Numbered from the stretch's first letter, positions 25,791-34,619 are shown. The stretch: DNA of 64,000 bases from Holtiella tumoricola (GCF_027857615.1 NZ_JAQIFT010000028.1:1-64000); one strand, 5' to 3'. Translations and numbers: made by a program. Notes: generated by a model not told the origin, from the sequence alone.

Positions 25791-25841
25791 TGAAAAAAAT
25801 TTCCAAAAAACTATTGAAAAAATTTTTCTTTATGTTATTAT
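25791..25841 (+). promoter_or_regulatory. Promoter of the nanE operon with overlapping palindromes
   Basis: TTGAAA (25814-25819) and TATTAT (25836-25841) are spaced 16 bp. The near-palindrome GAAAAAATTTTTC (25816-25828) overlaps the -35, and a similar TGAAAAAAATTTCC lies at 25791-25804. These AT-rich dyads are candidate sites for the RpiR-type regulator at the end of the operon, but A/T tracts of this kind also arise by chance here. Confidence 0.5.
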
Positions 25842-25885
25842 AAATTCAGAAGATATAAACAAATATTAAATAAGGGGGATAACCT

Positions 25886-26569
25886 ATGGATCACTCCGTA
25901 CTATATAAAGTCAAAGGTGGACTTATTGTTTCATGTCAAGCACTTGAACATGAACCATTACATAGCTCTTATATTATGGGAAGAATGGCATATGCAGCTA
26001 AGCTGGGAGGTGCTGTAGGGATACGCGCTAATACAGTTGAAGATATAAGGGAAATTAAAAAAACGGTCGATTTACCTATTATAGGGATCATTAAACAACA
26101 ATATGGAGATTGTAACGTGTACATCACACCTACTATAAAGGAAGTAGATGCATTAGTGGAATGTGGAGTAGACATCATTGCAATAGATGCAACAAAAAGA
26201 GAAAGACCTGATGGTAAGACATTGGATGAGTCTTTCAAAGAAATCAGAGAAAAATATCCAGACCAATTATTCATGGCGGATTGTTCTACATATGAAGAAG
26301 GTATACATGCAGCTGAGATAGGATTTGACCTAATTGGTACAACGATGCATGGCTATACAGACTATACACAAGGAGCTACTTTACCTAACTTTGATCTCAT
26401 AGGGTCATTAGTTAGAGACTGTGGCAAGCCTGTGATAGCAGAAGGGGGCATCTGGTGCCCAGAAGATCTAAGAAAGGCTATTGATACAGGAGCCTTAACA
26501 GCGGTTGTGGGAACAGCCATTACAAGACCAATGGACATTACAAAGCGTTACGTAGAAGCATTGCAATAA
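25886..26569 (+). CDS. nanE: N-acetylmannosamine-6-phosphate 2-epimerase
   Basis: 227 residues, TIM-barrel NanE. It converts ManNAc-6-phosphate to GlcNAc-6-phosphate, linking sialic acid breakdown to amino sugar catabolism. GGLIVSCQALEHEPL at the N-terminus, GIIKQQYGD, IDATKRERP with the candidate catalytic Lys, and the C-terminal phosphate loop IAEGGIWCPEDLRKA are typical. AAGGGGG precedes the ATG. It is the first gene of the rightward sialic acid operon; nagA/nagB are not in the window. Confidence 0.95.
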   Translation: MDHSVLYKVKGGLIVSCQALEHEPLHSSYIMGRMAYAAKLGGAVGIRANTVEDIREIKKTVDLPIIGIIKQQYGDCNVYITPTIKEVDALVECGVDIIAIDATKRERPDGKTLDESFKEIREKYPDQLFMADCSTYEEGIHAAEIGFDLIGTTMHGYTDYTQGATLPNFDLIGSLVRDCGKPVIAEGGIWCPEDLRKAIDTGALTAVVGTAITRPMDITKRYVEALQ

Positions 26570-26646
26570 TAAGTAGTTAGCCTAAAGGATCTAACAGATT
26601 GAATCTGTGATCAATATACGAATTTTATTCTAAGGGGGATAAATTT

Positions 26647-28017
26647 ATGAAAAAAGCTTTCGCATTATTATTAACATTAGCAGTTTCTTTAACAACGTTT
26701 GTAGGATGTGGAACAGCAGCGGAGACATCAAAACCTGCAAATAATGAATCACAAAGCAGTTCATCAGAAAAGGATTCCTCACAAAAGGAAGAAGTAAAGA
26801 CAGAAGAGCCTGTAGAAATTACATGGTGGAACTTCCCTAACTTTGCACCAATAGATGATACAGCAGGAAAGTATGAAGAAGGTATTATCCAAGCGTTCAA
26901 TGAGAAATATCCAAACATTAAAGTAAACATGGAAATGATTGATTTTGCATCTGGTCCAGAAAAAATCACGAATGCAATCCAAGGTGGTACCGTATGTGAT
27001 GTACTCTTTGATGCACCAGGACGAATCATTTCTTACGCTAAAGATGGTGTGTTAGCTGACGTAAATAGTATGTTCACAGATGAATTTATAAAAGACGTAA
27101 ACAATGATAATATTATTAATGCTTCAAAAGTAGGAGATGATTATTTCATGTATCCTATTTCTTCAGCTCCTTTCTTAATGGCATTTAATAAGGATATGTT
27201 AGAAAAACATGGATTATTAGATATGATTAACCTAGAAGGAGATAGAACTTGGACAGTAGATGAATATAAAGCACTTTTAGCAGCACTTAAAGAAAAGGGT
27301 GAAAAAGGTGCAGTAGTATACTGTGTATCTCAAGGTGGAGACCAAGGTCCTAGAGCATTTATTTCTAACTTAGCAGGAACACCTATTACAAATGATGCAC
27401 TTACAGAGTACACAATTAATAGTGAGGGTGGTATTGAAGCTTTAGCATTTGTTAAAGATGCAGTAGATTCAGGTCTCTTACTAAATGGTAGTGCCCTTGA
27501 TGGTACAGCATCTATCGAAGAATTTACATCAGGACGTGTATCTCATACTATTCTTTTCAGTCCTGGTGTTTATAATAATAACAAAGCAAATATGGACTTT
27601 GAACCAATCTTTGTTCCATTCCCAACTCCAGCAGGTCAAGAGCCAGAACTTGAATACCTTATCGATGGTTTCTGTATCTTTAATAATGGAGATGAAGCGA
27701 AAATCGAAGCTTCTAAACTTCTTATTGATTTCATTTGTAATGATCCAACATGGGGACCAAAAAATGTTAAACAAACAGCAACATTCCCGGTTCGTGGATC
27801 ATATGGCAACCTCTATGAAGGTGATGACAACATGACTTACTTAGCTAATTTAACAAAATACTATGGCACATATTACAACACAATTGATGGTTTTGCAGAA
27901 ATGAGAACTTACTGGTTCCCAATGATGCAAGCAGTACTTGCAGGAGATAAAACTCCAGAAGCAGCTCTTAATGACTTTGTAAGTTACTCAAACCAATCAA
28001 TCCAAAATGCTCAATAA
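26647..28017 (+). CDS. Sugar ABC transporter substrate-binding lipoprotein (probable sialic acid)
   Basis: 456 residues, family 1 extracellular solute-binding protein. The signal peptide ends TTFVGC (lipidated Cys21), a Ser/Glu/Lys-rich linker follows (about 25-55), then the binding fold begins at EITWWNFPNF. Its position between nanE and two CUT1-type permeases indicates uptake of sialic acid or a sialylated/ManNAc sugar; the exact ligand is inferred. An imperfect hairpin with no T run separates it from the permease genes and may raise its expression over theirs. Confidence 0.9.
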   Translation: MKKAFALLLTLAVSLTTFVGCGTAAETSKPANNESQSSSSEKDSSQKEEVKTEEPVEITWWNFPNFAPIDDTAGKYEEGIIQAFNEKYPNIKVNMEMIDFASGPEKITNAIQGGTVCDVLFDAPGRIISYAKDGVLADVNSMFTDEFIKDVNNDNIINASKVGDDYFMYPISSAPFLMAFNKDMLEKHGLLDMINLEGDRTWTVDEYKALLAALKEKGEKGAVVYCVSQGGDQGPRAFISNLAGTPITNDALTEYTINSEGGIEALAFVKDAVDSGLLLNGSALDGTASIEEFTSGRVSHTILFSPGVYNNNKANMDFEPIFVPFPTPAGQEPELEYLIDGFCIFNNGDEAKIEASKLLIDFICNDPTWGPKNVKQTATFPVRGSYGNLYEGDDNMTYLANLTKYYGTYYNTIDGFAEMRTYWFPMMQAVLAGDKTPEAALNDFVSYSNQSIQNAQ

Positions 28018-28032
28018 TAAGTAAGTTTAAAG

Positions 28033-28071
28033 GGCTGTCGTGAAATAAGATTTAAGTATTTTACGGCAGCC
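28033..28071 (+). other. Intercistronic hairpin between binding protein and permease genes
   Basis: A 15-bp stem (28033-28047 with 28057-28071, two wobble pairs) and a 9-nt loop, without a following T tract. It probably stabilises the upstream mRNA or partially attenuates transcription, favouring binding protein over permease. Confidence 0.6.
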
Positions 28072-28104
28072 TATTAAGGAAAATCACCGAATAGGAGTGT
28101 GACT

Positions 28105-29001
28105 ATGAATAAACATAATCTACCCAAGATTCGTGTTAGGGAAACTATAGTTTCTTATCTTTTCTTGGCACCTGCATTATTGTTTTTCTTTACATTTGTT
28201 GTATATCCAATGTTATCAGGGATTTTTACTAGTTTCTTTGACTACACTTTAAAGAAATTTAATTTTATAGGACTCCAAAATTATATTAATCTTTTTCAAG
28301 ATGAAATTTTTTGGAAGTCTATGAGAAATACATTAGTTATTGTACTGGGTTCTGTGCCAGTAGTAGTAATTTTTTCTTTATTTGTAGCGGTAACTATTTA
28401 TCAAAAGAAAGCAGGCGTACGCTCTTTCTTTAGAGGTGTATTCTACTTACCAGTTGTTACAGGAACCGTTGCTGTAACTGTAGTATGGAAATGGATTTAC
28501 GATCCACTTAACGGTATTTTAAATTATGTTTTACAATCAGGCGGTATCATTGATGAGCCTATTATGTGGTTAGGAGATAAACGTTTTGCTATATGGGCAA
28601 TTATTATTATCCTACTTACTACATCTGTTGGGCAGCCTATTATCCTCTATGTAGCAGCACTTGGTAATATACCTCAATCTTTTATCGAAGCTGCAGAAGT
28701 AGATGGGGGTAATAATTGGCAAATCTTTAGAAAGATAAAATGGCCTTGTCTTATGCCGACTACTTTATATGTAGTGGTTATTACTACAATTAACTCCTTC
28801 CAATGTTTCTCATTGATTCAGTTGTTGACTTCCGGGGGGCCGAACTATTCGACAAGCACAATTATGTATCTGGTATATGAAAAAGCATTTAAGCTTACTC
28901 AATTTGGCTATGCCAACGCAATGGGAGTAGTCTTAGCAATCATTATCGGTATCATTAGCTTTGCACAGTTCAAAGTACTCGGAAACGATGTAGAATACTA
29001 G
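28105..29001 (+). CDS. Sugar ABC transporter permease (MalF/UgpA type)
   Basis: 298 residues with six predicted membrane helices. It opens with the CUT1 pattern SYLFLAPALLFFFTFVVYPM, and the EAA loop is IEAAEVDGGNNWQIFRKIKWP. The start is the ATG at 28105 with AGGAG 7 bp upstream; the GTG at 28099 is too close to that site. It pairs with the next permease to form the channel for the sugar bound by the upstream lipoprotein. No ATPase is encoded in the operon. Confidence 0.92.
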   Translation: MNKHNLPKIRVRETIVSYLFLAPALLFFFTFVVYPMLSGIFTSFFDYTLKKFNFIGLQNYINLFQDEIFWKSMRNTLVIVLGSVPVVVIFSLFVAVTIYQKKAGVRSFFRGVFYLPVVTGTVAVTVVWKWIYDPLNGILNYVLQSGGIIDEPIMWLGDKRFAIWAIIIILLTTSVGQPIILYVAALGNIPQSFIEAAEVDGGNNWQIFRKIKWPCLMPTTLYVVVITTINSFQCFSLIQLLTSGGPNYSTSTIMYLVYEKAFKLTQFGYANAMGVVLAIIIGIISFAQFKVLGNDVEY

Positions 29002-29018
29002 AAGGGAGGGGCACTCTA

Positions 29019-29891
29019 ATGCAATTGGCAAAAAAAGTTAGAGAAAAAGAAGAAGCACTTAGTACACGAGAACAGAAAATAACACCATACAGAGTTATTT
29101 CAATGGCATTCTTATATATACTTACTTTTATTTTTATATTTCCTTTTTACTGGATTATAACAGGAGCATTTAAAGCTCAAAAAGTAACGGTACAAATTCC
29201 ACCAGAATGGTTCCCGTTAAATCCAACGATGGAGAACTTTGTAAAACTTTTTAAAAACCCAGCACTTCAATGGTTAGGAAATAGTATTTGGATCTCATTA
29301 ATAACTATGATTTTAGTATGCTTAACGGCAGCACTTGCAGGGTATGTATTAGCTAAAAAACGCTTTTATGGACAAAGATTTATCTTTGCAATGTTTGTAG
29401 TTGCAATGGCTCTTCCAAAGCAAGTTGTACTTGTACCACTTGTGCGAATGGTTAATGCATTGGGCTTCCATAACACATTGGCAGCAGTTATTTTGCCAGC
29501 GGTAGGATGGCCATTTGGGATATTCTTGATGAAGCAATTTAGTGAAACAATTCCTGGGGAACTTTTAGAAGCAGCAAAAATAGATGGATGTGGTGAATTA
29601 CATACCTTCTTTAACATTGTTTTACCTATTGTAAAACCAGGAGTAGCTGCACTTGCAATTTTCACTTTTATTACTTCATGGAATGACTACTTTATGCAGC
29701 TCATTATGTTAAATACAAGATCAAAACTTACAATTTCATTAGGTGTAGCAACACTTCAAGCAGAATTTGCAACAAACTATGGTGTAATTATGGCAGGAGC
29801 AACTTTAGCTGCAATACCTATTGTATTGATGTTTGTATGTTTCCAAAAATACTTTACACAAGGTATTACAATGGGAGCTGTTAAAGGATGA
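29019..29891 (+). CDS. Sugar ABC transporter permease (MalG/UgpE type)
   Basis: 290 residues with six membrane helices. The EAA loop LLEAAKIDGCGELHTFFNIVLP is conserved, and the C-terminal QKYFTQGITMGAVKG is typical of MalG-type subunits. GGGAGGGG precedes the ATG and the gene follows its partner by 17 bp. The system needs an ATPase from elsewhere, probably a shared MsmX/MsmK-type protein as known for other Gram-positive CUT1 importers. Confidence 0.92.
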   Translation: MQLAKKVREKEEALSTREQKITPYRVISMAFLYILTFIFIFPFYWIITGAFKAQKVTVQIPPEWFPLNPTMENFVKLFKNPALQWLGNSIWISLITMILVCLTAALAGYVLAKKRFYGQRFIFAMFVVAMALPKQVVLVPLVRMVNALGFHNTLAAVILPAVGWPFGIFLMKQFSETIPGELLEAAKIDGCGELHTFFNIVLPIVKPGVAALAIFTFITSWNDYFMQLIMLNTRSKLTISLGVATLQAEFATNYGVIMAGATLAAIPIVLMFVCFQKYFTQGITMGAVKG

Positions 29892-29906
29892 TAGGGTAAG
29901 TAATAT

Positions 29907-29946
29907 CAAGGGGCTTTTGCATATTTTATGCAATGCCCCCTTTTAA
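29907..29946 (+). terminator. Internal terminator-like hairpin in the nan operon
   Basis: An imperfect stem AAGGGGCTTTTGCAT / ATGCAATGCCCCCTT followed by TTT, between the second permease and the YhcH gene. The short T tract suggests partial termination, which would lower downstream enzyme genes relative to transport genes. Confidence 0.5.
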
Positions 29947-29973
29947 ATATATAGAATAGAGAGGATGAACATA

Positions 29974-30417
29974 ATGATTTATGATTTAATAACAAATATA
30001 GTAAATTACAAAGGAATAAGTGAACATTTAGATAAGGCAATAGAATTTATTGCAAGTAATGACCTAAATAGTCTTCCACTAGGAAGAACAGATATAGATG
30101 GTGACAATGTTTTTATTAATATAATGGAGGCAACTACAAAAGGGGCACAAGAATTAAACTTCGAATATCATAAGAATTATATGGATATTCAAATTGACTT
30201 AGTAGGTACCGAAATGATTCAAGTTGCTACAGAGGGGATAGAAGAAGTTGAAGCTTATAAAGAAGATATAGGATTCTTTAAGGCAAACACAGGAAGCTCA
30301 TGTATACTTGGACCAGGACGCTTTATTGTGTGTATGATAGAAGAATTACATAAACCAGGTATTCAAGTAGGATCTAATACAGCAATTAAAAAATGTGTAG
30401 TAAAAGTTAAGAAGTAG
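29974..30417 (+). CDS. YhcH/YjgK/YiaL-family protein (probable sialic acid anomerase)
   Basis: 147 residues. The start is the ATG at 29974, giving the family-typical N-terminus MIYDLITN; an ATG at 29965 overlaps the ribosome binding site. The cupin-like fold is suggested by EYHKNYMDIQIDLVG, FFKANTGSSCILGPGRFIVCM and ELHKPGI, where conserved His/Glu residues would bind metal. E. coli YhcH (NanQ) has been linked to anomerisation of sialic acid. Its place in this operon supports the same role. Confidence 0.85.
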   Translation: MIYDLITNIVNYKGISEHLDKAIEFIASNDLNSLPLGRTDIDGDNVFINIMEATTKGAQELNFEYHKNYMDIQIDLVGTEMIQVATEGIEEVEAYKEDIGFFKANTGSSCILGPGRFIVCMIEELHKPGIQVGSNTAIKKCVVKVKK

Positions 30418-30425
30418 GTGAAGAA

Positions 30426-31301
30426 ATGAGAATTGTAGCACTTGATATAGGTGGAACTTCGATTAAGGCAGGGGTATGGAAGAATAATCAACTGAGTGAA
30501 ATTAAAGAGTACCCAACTAATGCTAAAGCAGGCGGGGAAGCTGTGGTAGCAAAGGCTATTTCTATACTAAAAGAATACGATGAATTTGATAGAATAGGTA
30601 TTAGTACAGCTGGGCAAGTAGATTCGGTACAAGGTATGATAAGATATGCTAATGAAAATATTCCGGGTTATACAGGTATGAAGGTGAAAGAGATATTAGA
30701 AGGCACTTTTCATGTACCAGTAGCAGTAGAGAATGATGTAAATGCAGCAGCAATAGGAGAAGCTGCATTTGGTGCAGGACAGGGGTATGATCATTTCCTA
30801 TGTTTGACTTATGGAACAGGGGTAGGTGGAGCAATTGTTATCAACAAAAAAATCTATACAGGTGCAGAGTTTTCAGCAGGAGAATTTGGAAGTATGATTG
30901 TTCATCCAGAAGATAGAAAAGAAGGGGAGTATTTTAGTGGATGTTATGAGAAGTATGCATCTACAACAGCTCTAGTAGCGAAGGCACAAGCGTATGATCC
31001 TACGATTACTAATGGACGCAAATTATTTGAAAGACTAGATGAAGACCCTATTAAGCAGATTGTTGATGAATGGATCAAAGAGATTATGTATGGACTTGTT
31101 AGCTTGATTCATATTTTTAATCCTCCATGTATTGTTTTAGGAGGAGGCGTATTTGCTCAAACATATGTAGTGGAAAAATTAGAGAAGATGCTTTACACTA
31201 ATATCATGCCAAGTTTTAGAAATGTAGTCTTAAGACAAGCAGAACTCGGAAACACAGCAGGTCTTTTAGGTGCAGTGAAACTTGCTTGTACATTAGATTA
31301 A
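30426..31301 (+). CDS. nanK: ROK-family kinase, probable N-acetylmannosamine kinase
   Basis: 291 residues. ALDIGGTSIKAGVW is the N-terminal ATP motif, VENDVNAAAIGEAAFG contains the catalytic Asp, and YGTGVGGAIVINKKIYTGA is the second phosphate motif. It would phosphorylate ManNAc to ManNAc-6-phosphate for NanE. The canonical ROK zinc motif is reduced to one Cys (SGCYEKYAS). The assignment rests on operon position between YhcH and the RpiR regulator. It starts 8 bp after the YhcH gene. Confidence 0.85.
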   Translation: MRIVALDIGGTSIKAGVWKNNQLSEIKEYPTNAKAGGEAVVAKAISILKEYDEFDRIGISTAGQVDSVQGMIRYANENIPGYTGMKVKEILEGTFHVPVAVENDVNAAAIGEAAFGAGQGYDHFLCLTYGTGVGGAIVINKKIYTGAEFSAGEFGSMIVHPEDRKEGEYFSGCYEKYASTTALVAKAQAYDPTITNGRKLFERLDEDPIKQIVDEWIKEIMYGLVSLIHIFNPPCIVLGGGVFAQTYVVEKLEKMLYTNIMPSFRNVVLRQAELGNTAGLLGAVKLACTLD

Positions 31302-31322
31302 ACAGCAAAATGGGGTGGAAAA

Positions 31323-32180
31323 ATGGCAAGTAATGATTTGATAGGACGAATACGTGAGGGGTATTCTGGATATACAAAGGCAGAAAAGAAAGTAGCTAAT
31401 TATATTTTAGAGAATACTAAAAAGGTATTATTCATGTCTATTACAGATTTAGCAGATGCCTGTGAAGTTGGAGATACAAGTGTATTTCGCTTTTGTAGGA
31501 GCTTGCGATTACAAGGCTATCAAGAATTTAAGATGCAACTGTCTTTAAGTATGAATCATGATGATTTAGAAGTAGAAGAAGAAATTGGTAATATTAATTT
31601 GCAAGATCCATTTGAAGTATTAGCAAAGAAGGTTCTTCAGAATAATATTAATGCAATCAATGAAACTTATGGGCTTATCCAGACAGCTGATTTTGCAAAA
31701 GTGATGCACTATTTAGAAACAGCAGACAGTATTCATTTCTTTGGGGTAGGGGCAAGTATGCTAACCTCCATGTTTGCAATGAATAAGTTTTTGAAAATTA
31801 TTCCTAATGTAAGATGTGTAATGGATTCGCATATGCAAGCAATGTCTGCTTCTATGCTAGGAGAAGGTGATGTTGCCATTGTTATTTCATATTCTGGTGC
31901 GACAAAAGATACAATCCATGTTGCCAAACTAGCCAAACAAAGTGGAGCAAGAGTTATTTGCTTAACCCGATATGCCAAATCACCCCTAACAGTCTATTCA
32001 GATGTAACTTTGCTATGTGGGGCTAATGAAGGGCCTTTAGATGGAGGCTCAACATCATCTCAAATGAGCCAAATGTTCCTTATAGATATTATGTATAATG
32101 AATTCTATAGAAAACGTTTAGAAGTAACCAATAAGAATATTCATAAGACAGCAGATGCTGTTTTAGATAAGATTTATTAG
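31323..32180 (+). CDS. nanR: RpiR-family transcriptional regulator of the sialic acid operon
   Basis: 285 residues: an N-terminal helix-turn-helix domain (about 1-80, including YTKAEKKVANYIL and DTSVFRFCRSLRLQGYQEFK) and a C-terminal SIS sugar-phosphate-binding domain (about 120-260, with HFFGVGAS, VISYSGATKDT and VICLTRYAKSPL). RpiR proteins sense phosphosugars; here ManNAc-6-P or GlcNAc-6-P is a reasonable guess. As last gene of the operon it probably controls both the nanE and nanA promoters. The symbol reflects that inferred role. Confidence 0.87.
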   Translation: MASNDLIGRIREGYSGYTKAEKKVANYILENTKKVLFMSITDLADACEVGDTSVFRFCRSLRLQGYQEFKMQLSLSMNHDDLEVEEEIGNINLQDPFEVLAKKVLQNNINAINETYGLIQTADFAKVMHYLETADSIHFFGVGASMLTSMFAMNKFLKIIPNVRCVMDSHMQAMSASMLGEGDVAIVISYSGATKDTIHVAKLAKQSGARVICLTRYAKSPLTVYSDVTLLCGANEGPLDGGSTSSQMSQMFLIDIMYNEFYRKRLEVTNKNIHKTADAVLDKIY

Positions 32181-32186
32181 ATATGT

Positions 32187-32222
32187 AGAGGTCTTACTAC
32201 TAAGAGTAGGGCCTCTTTTTGT
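32187..32222 (+). terminator. Terminator of the sialic acid operon
   Basis: A 12-bp stem AGAGGTCTTACT / AGTAGGGCCTCT (two wobble pairs) followed by TTTTT. Confidence 0.8.
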
Positions 32223-32334
32223 ATCTCTTTACCTTATTAAGAGGCGAGGTGTATGATGAAAGAGAGTATACTTACTGGATGATGAGAGATAGCTATGACA
32301 TAGGATAAACAAAAGAAGAATAGGAGAAGAATAA

Positions 32335-32748
32335 ATGGAAGTTAAATTTTATGATGAAATAGAGGATAACAAGCTAAAGTATGCAGTAATTGCGTCTAGA
32401 TATAAGGGACAATGGGTATATTGCAAGCATAAAGAAAGAGATACATTTGAAGTACCCGGTGGACATAGAGAACAAGGTGAAACAATTGTAGAGTGTGCTA
32501 AAAGAGAACTATATGAGGAAACAGGGGCAGTAGCGTTTGAGTTAATACAGATAGGAGTATACTCTGTAGTACGAGGGGATATTGAGACGTTTGGTATGCT
32601 CTTTTTTGCAGAGATAAGTGAACTGGGTAAATTACCAGATATGGAAATAGAGCAAATAAGCTTTTTTGATGAGATACCAGAAAAGCTTACATATCCTTTA
32701 ATACAACCGAAGCTAGTAGAGAAGATATCAAAAACATTAATAAAATAA
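32335..32748 (+). CDS. Nudix hydrolase
   Basis: 137 residues. The Nudix box spans about residues 42-64: GGHREQGE, then CAKRELYEETGA, with the catalytic Glu residues of REL-EETG. It hydrolyses a nucleoside diphosphate linked to another group; substrate not predictable. GGAGAAG precedes the ATG. It sits alone between the sialic acid operon terminator and an ECF sigma gene; no operon partner is evident. Confidence 0.9.
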   Translation: MEVKFYDEIEDNKLKYAVIASRYKGQWVYCKHKERDTFEVPGGHREQGETIVECAKRELYEETGAVAFELIQIGVYSVVRGDIETFGMLFFAEISELGKLPDMEIEQISFFDEIPEKLTYPLIQPKLVEKISKTLIK

Positions 32749-32773
32749 AGAGAAGTATTTTTTGATTTTTATT

Positions 32774-32796
32774 AACCGAATTCATATTCATACGAC
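32774..32796 (+). promoter_or_regulatory. Possible ECF-type promoter before the long sigma factor gene
   Basis: AAC at 32774-32776, 16 bp, then CGAC at 32793-32796. AAC and CGT-like blocks at this spacing are typical of promoters read by ECF sigma factors, so autoregulation is possible. The match is short and could be chance. Confidence 0.35.
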
Positions 32797-32835
32797 TATA
32801 TAAATAACAAATTAAAAAGAAAGGAGCAGAAGGAA

Positions 32836-34407
32836 ATGGAAAAGCACGAAATAGATAGTAAGATAGCTGAAGTATCAAAATCCATATTGTCATATTGCAT
32901 GACACGTACGTCTACTCAACATGAAGCAGAAGATTTAGCACAAGATATTCTGCTACAGCTCATTAAATCATTACCTAATATTCGTGATGATCAGGCTATT
33001 TATAAATTTATGTGGAGTGTTGCAGGTAATGTGTATAGTAGTTGGTATAGAAGAAAGATAAAAATAAAAGAGTGTGAACTGATTGAAGAAAGCTATTATG
33101 GCTATTTTGATGACATAAAAGATGACCATACTGAAATTGATTTACTAAGGCGAGAGTTGTCCCTTATGTCGGAAAAATATAGGAAGGTAACGATACTTTA
33201 TTATCTCGAGAATAAATCATGCTTAGAAATTTCTCAAAAACTCTCTATTAGTGAGAGTATGGTAAAATATTTACTTTTTAAAGCAAGAAAAATTCTGAAA
33301 GAAGGTATGAATATGAATAGAAATTATGGTGAACAAAGTTATAATCCTAAACAATTATCTTTGATGTATATGGGAGAAGGACCAAATAGATTTTGGCAAC
33401 TTTTAGATAGTAAAGCTATTCCACAAAATATTTTATGGGCATGCTATAACGATGATTTAACAGGTGAAGAAATTAGTTTACAAATAGGAGTTGCATTACC
33501 ATATCTTGAAAGTGAATTATATACGCTTGTTAATGCGGGTATTCTTCTTAAAAGGGGAAATAGATATACCACTAACATTGTCATAATGTCGAAAGATTTT
33601 AGTAGAGAAGTTTCTAGTAAGCTTGCAGATATTCAAGATAAAATTGCAGATAGCATCAATCACTTTTTGGTAGCACATGAAAGTGATATTAGAAGTATTG
33701 GATTTTATGGGTGTAATATGAGCCATAATACTTATATGTGGCAGATGATGTGTATGGTATTAGCATCAACTTTTAAAAAATGTCAGGAGATTGATTTAGG
33801 GGGAGAAACACCAATAACAGCATTTGGAGAAAGAGCATATGTTTGGGGAGAAGAAGAGTGCAAGAATGCTTTTAATATTTGTCAAATACAAGGGGGAGGC
33901 GTGGAAATAGAAGATTGTATGCTTTATTTTATGGATTGGATAGAGAATCCAAAGGGAACACATCATGATTTTTATAATGATAGAAAGCTTGTAAATTTAT
34001 TTATAAGGCTTGCAAAAGGTCAGGTTAAAGATCCAAATGAATATGAAAAAGAAATGATTGTTACCTTAATAAAAAGAGGTTATGTCCTTAATAAGAATGG
34101 TGAATTAGCTATAACAGTTCCTGTTTATACTCAGAAACAGATAGACAAAGTCATAAAAATTTTGGACCCTATTATTGAGGAAACATATCAGCTTTCACAG
34201 GAGATATTTTCAGTGATTTGTAGCATTTTAAAAAATCATACACCAATACATTTAAAGCAATCTATAAAAGGAATAGCGAGGATGAGATTATTTAGTGAAG
34301 TTGTATCTGCTCCTGCTCATATTATGCATTGTAAAGATTATATTAAAACAAATTGGAGTGCAAATGAAATGCCTACGACGTATATAGTTATAGATGAGAC
34401 AATGTAA
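32836..34407 (+). CDS. ECF-type sigma factor with a long C-terminal extension
   Basis: 523 residues. The first ~155 are an ECF sigma factor: region 2 with EAEDLAQDILLQLIKS and YKFMWSVAGNVYSSWYRRK, region 4 with LSLMSEKYRKVTILYYLENKSCLEISQKLSISESMVKYLLFKARK. The remaining ~365 residues are an extra soluble domain unlike the short tail of ordinary ECF factors. It begins with a possible winged-helix stretch (NILWACYNDDLTGEEISLQIG, then LVNAGILLKRGN) and contains GFYGCNMSHNTYMWQMMC and a Trp/Tyr-rich region, perhaps a sensor. No anti-sigma gene adjoins, so the extension may provide regulation itself (inference). Confidence 0.85.
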   Translation: MEKHEIDSKIAEVSKSILSYCMTRTSTQHEAEDLAQDILLQLIKSLPNIRDDQAIYKFMWSVAGNVYSSWYRRKIKIKECELIEESYYGYFDDIKDDHTEIDLLRRELSLMSEKYRKVTILYYLENKSCLEISQKLSISESMVKYLLFKARKILKEGMNMNRNYGEQSYNPKQLSLMYMGEGPNRFWQLLDSKAIPQNILWACYNDDLTGEEISLQIGVALPYLESELYTLVNAGILLKRGNRYTTNIVIMSKDFSREVSSKLADIQDKIADSINHFLVAHESDIRSIGFYGCNMSHNTYMWQMMCMVLASTFKKCQEIDLGGETPITAFGERAYVWGEEECKNAFNICQIQGGGVEIEDCMLYFMDWIENPKGTHHDFYNDRKLVNLFIRLAKGQVKDPNEYEKEMIVTLIKRGYVLNKNGELAITVPVYTQKQIDKVIKILDPIIEETYQLSQEIFSVICSILKNHTPIHLKQSIKGIARMRLFSEVVSAPAHIMHCKDYIKTNWSANEMPTTYIVIDETM

Positions 34408-34422
34408 ATCAATTAAATATTA

Positions 34423-34473
34423 ATAAAGGCAATGGGGTTACTTATTAAATAGGGTAGCACCATTGCCTTTATT
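34423..34473 (+). terminator. Terminator of the long ECF sigma gene
   Basis: Arms 34423-34439 and 34451-34468 pair over about 16 bp with wobbles, enclosing an 11-nt loop and followed by TTTATTCTTT. Confidence 0.7.
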
Positions 34474-34619
34474 CTTTAATTAAAATTCTATTTTGTGAAT
34501 AAGAGTGTAATAATAATTTTATATTAGAATAATGATAAAGTATTAGGAAGATGCATGGTATAATAGTAAAAAGTTCAAAGAATTATTTATATACTAAAGT
34601 ATAAAATAGAGGTACAGAA

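Noticed and set aside
26588..26612. Inverted repeat around ACAGAT-TGA-ATCTGT between nanE and the binding-protein gene
   Set aside because: Only six bases per arm pair cleanly and there is no T run. It is too weak to call a terminator or operator, though a role in mRNA processing is possible.
34449..34459. AGGGTAGCACC resembles the T-box antiterminator motif
   Set aside because: There is no specifier stem, AGAGA loop or adjacent amino acid or tRNA synthetase gene, and the sequence is simply the 3' arm of a terminator after the ECF gene.
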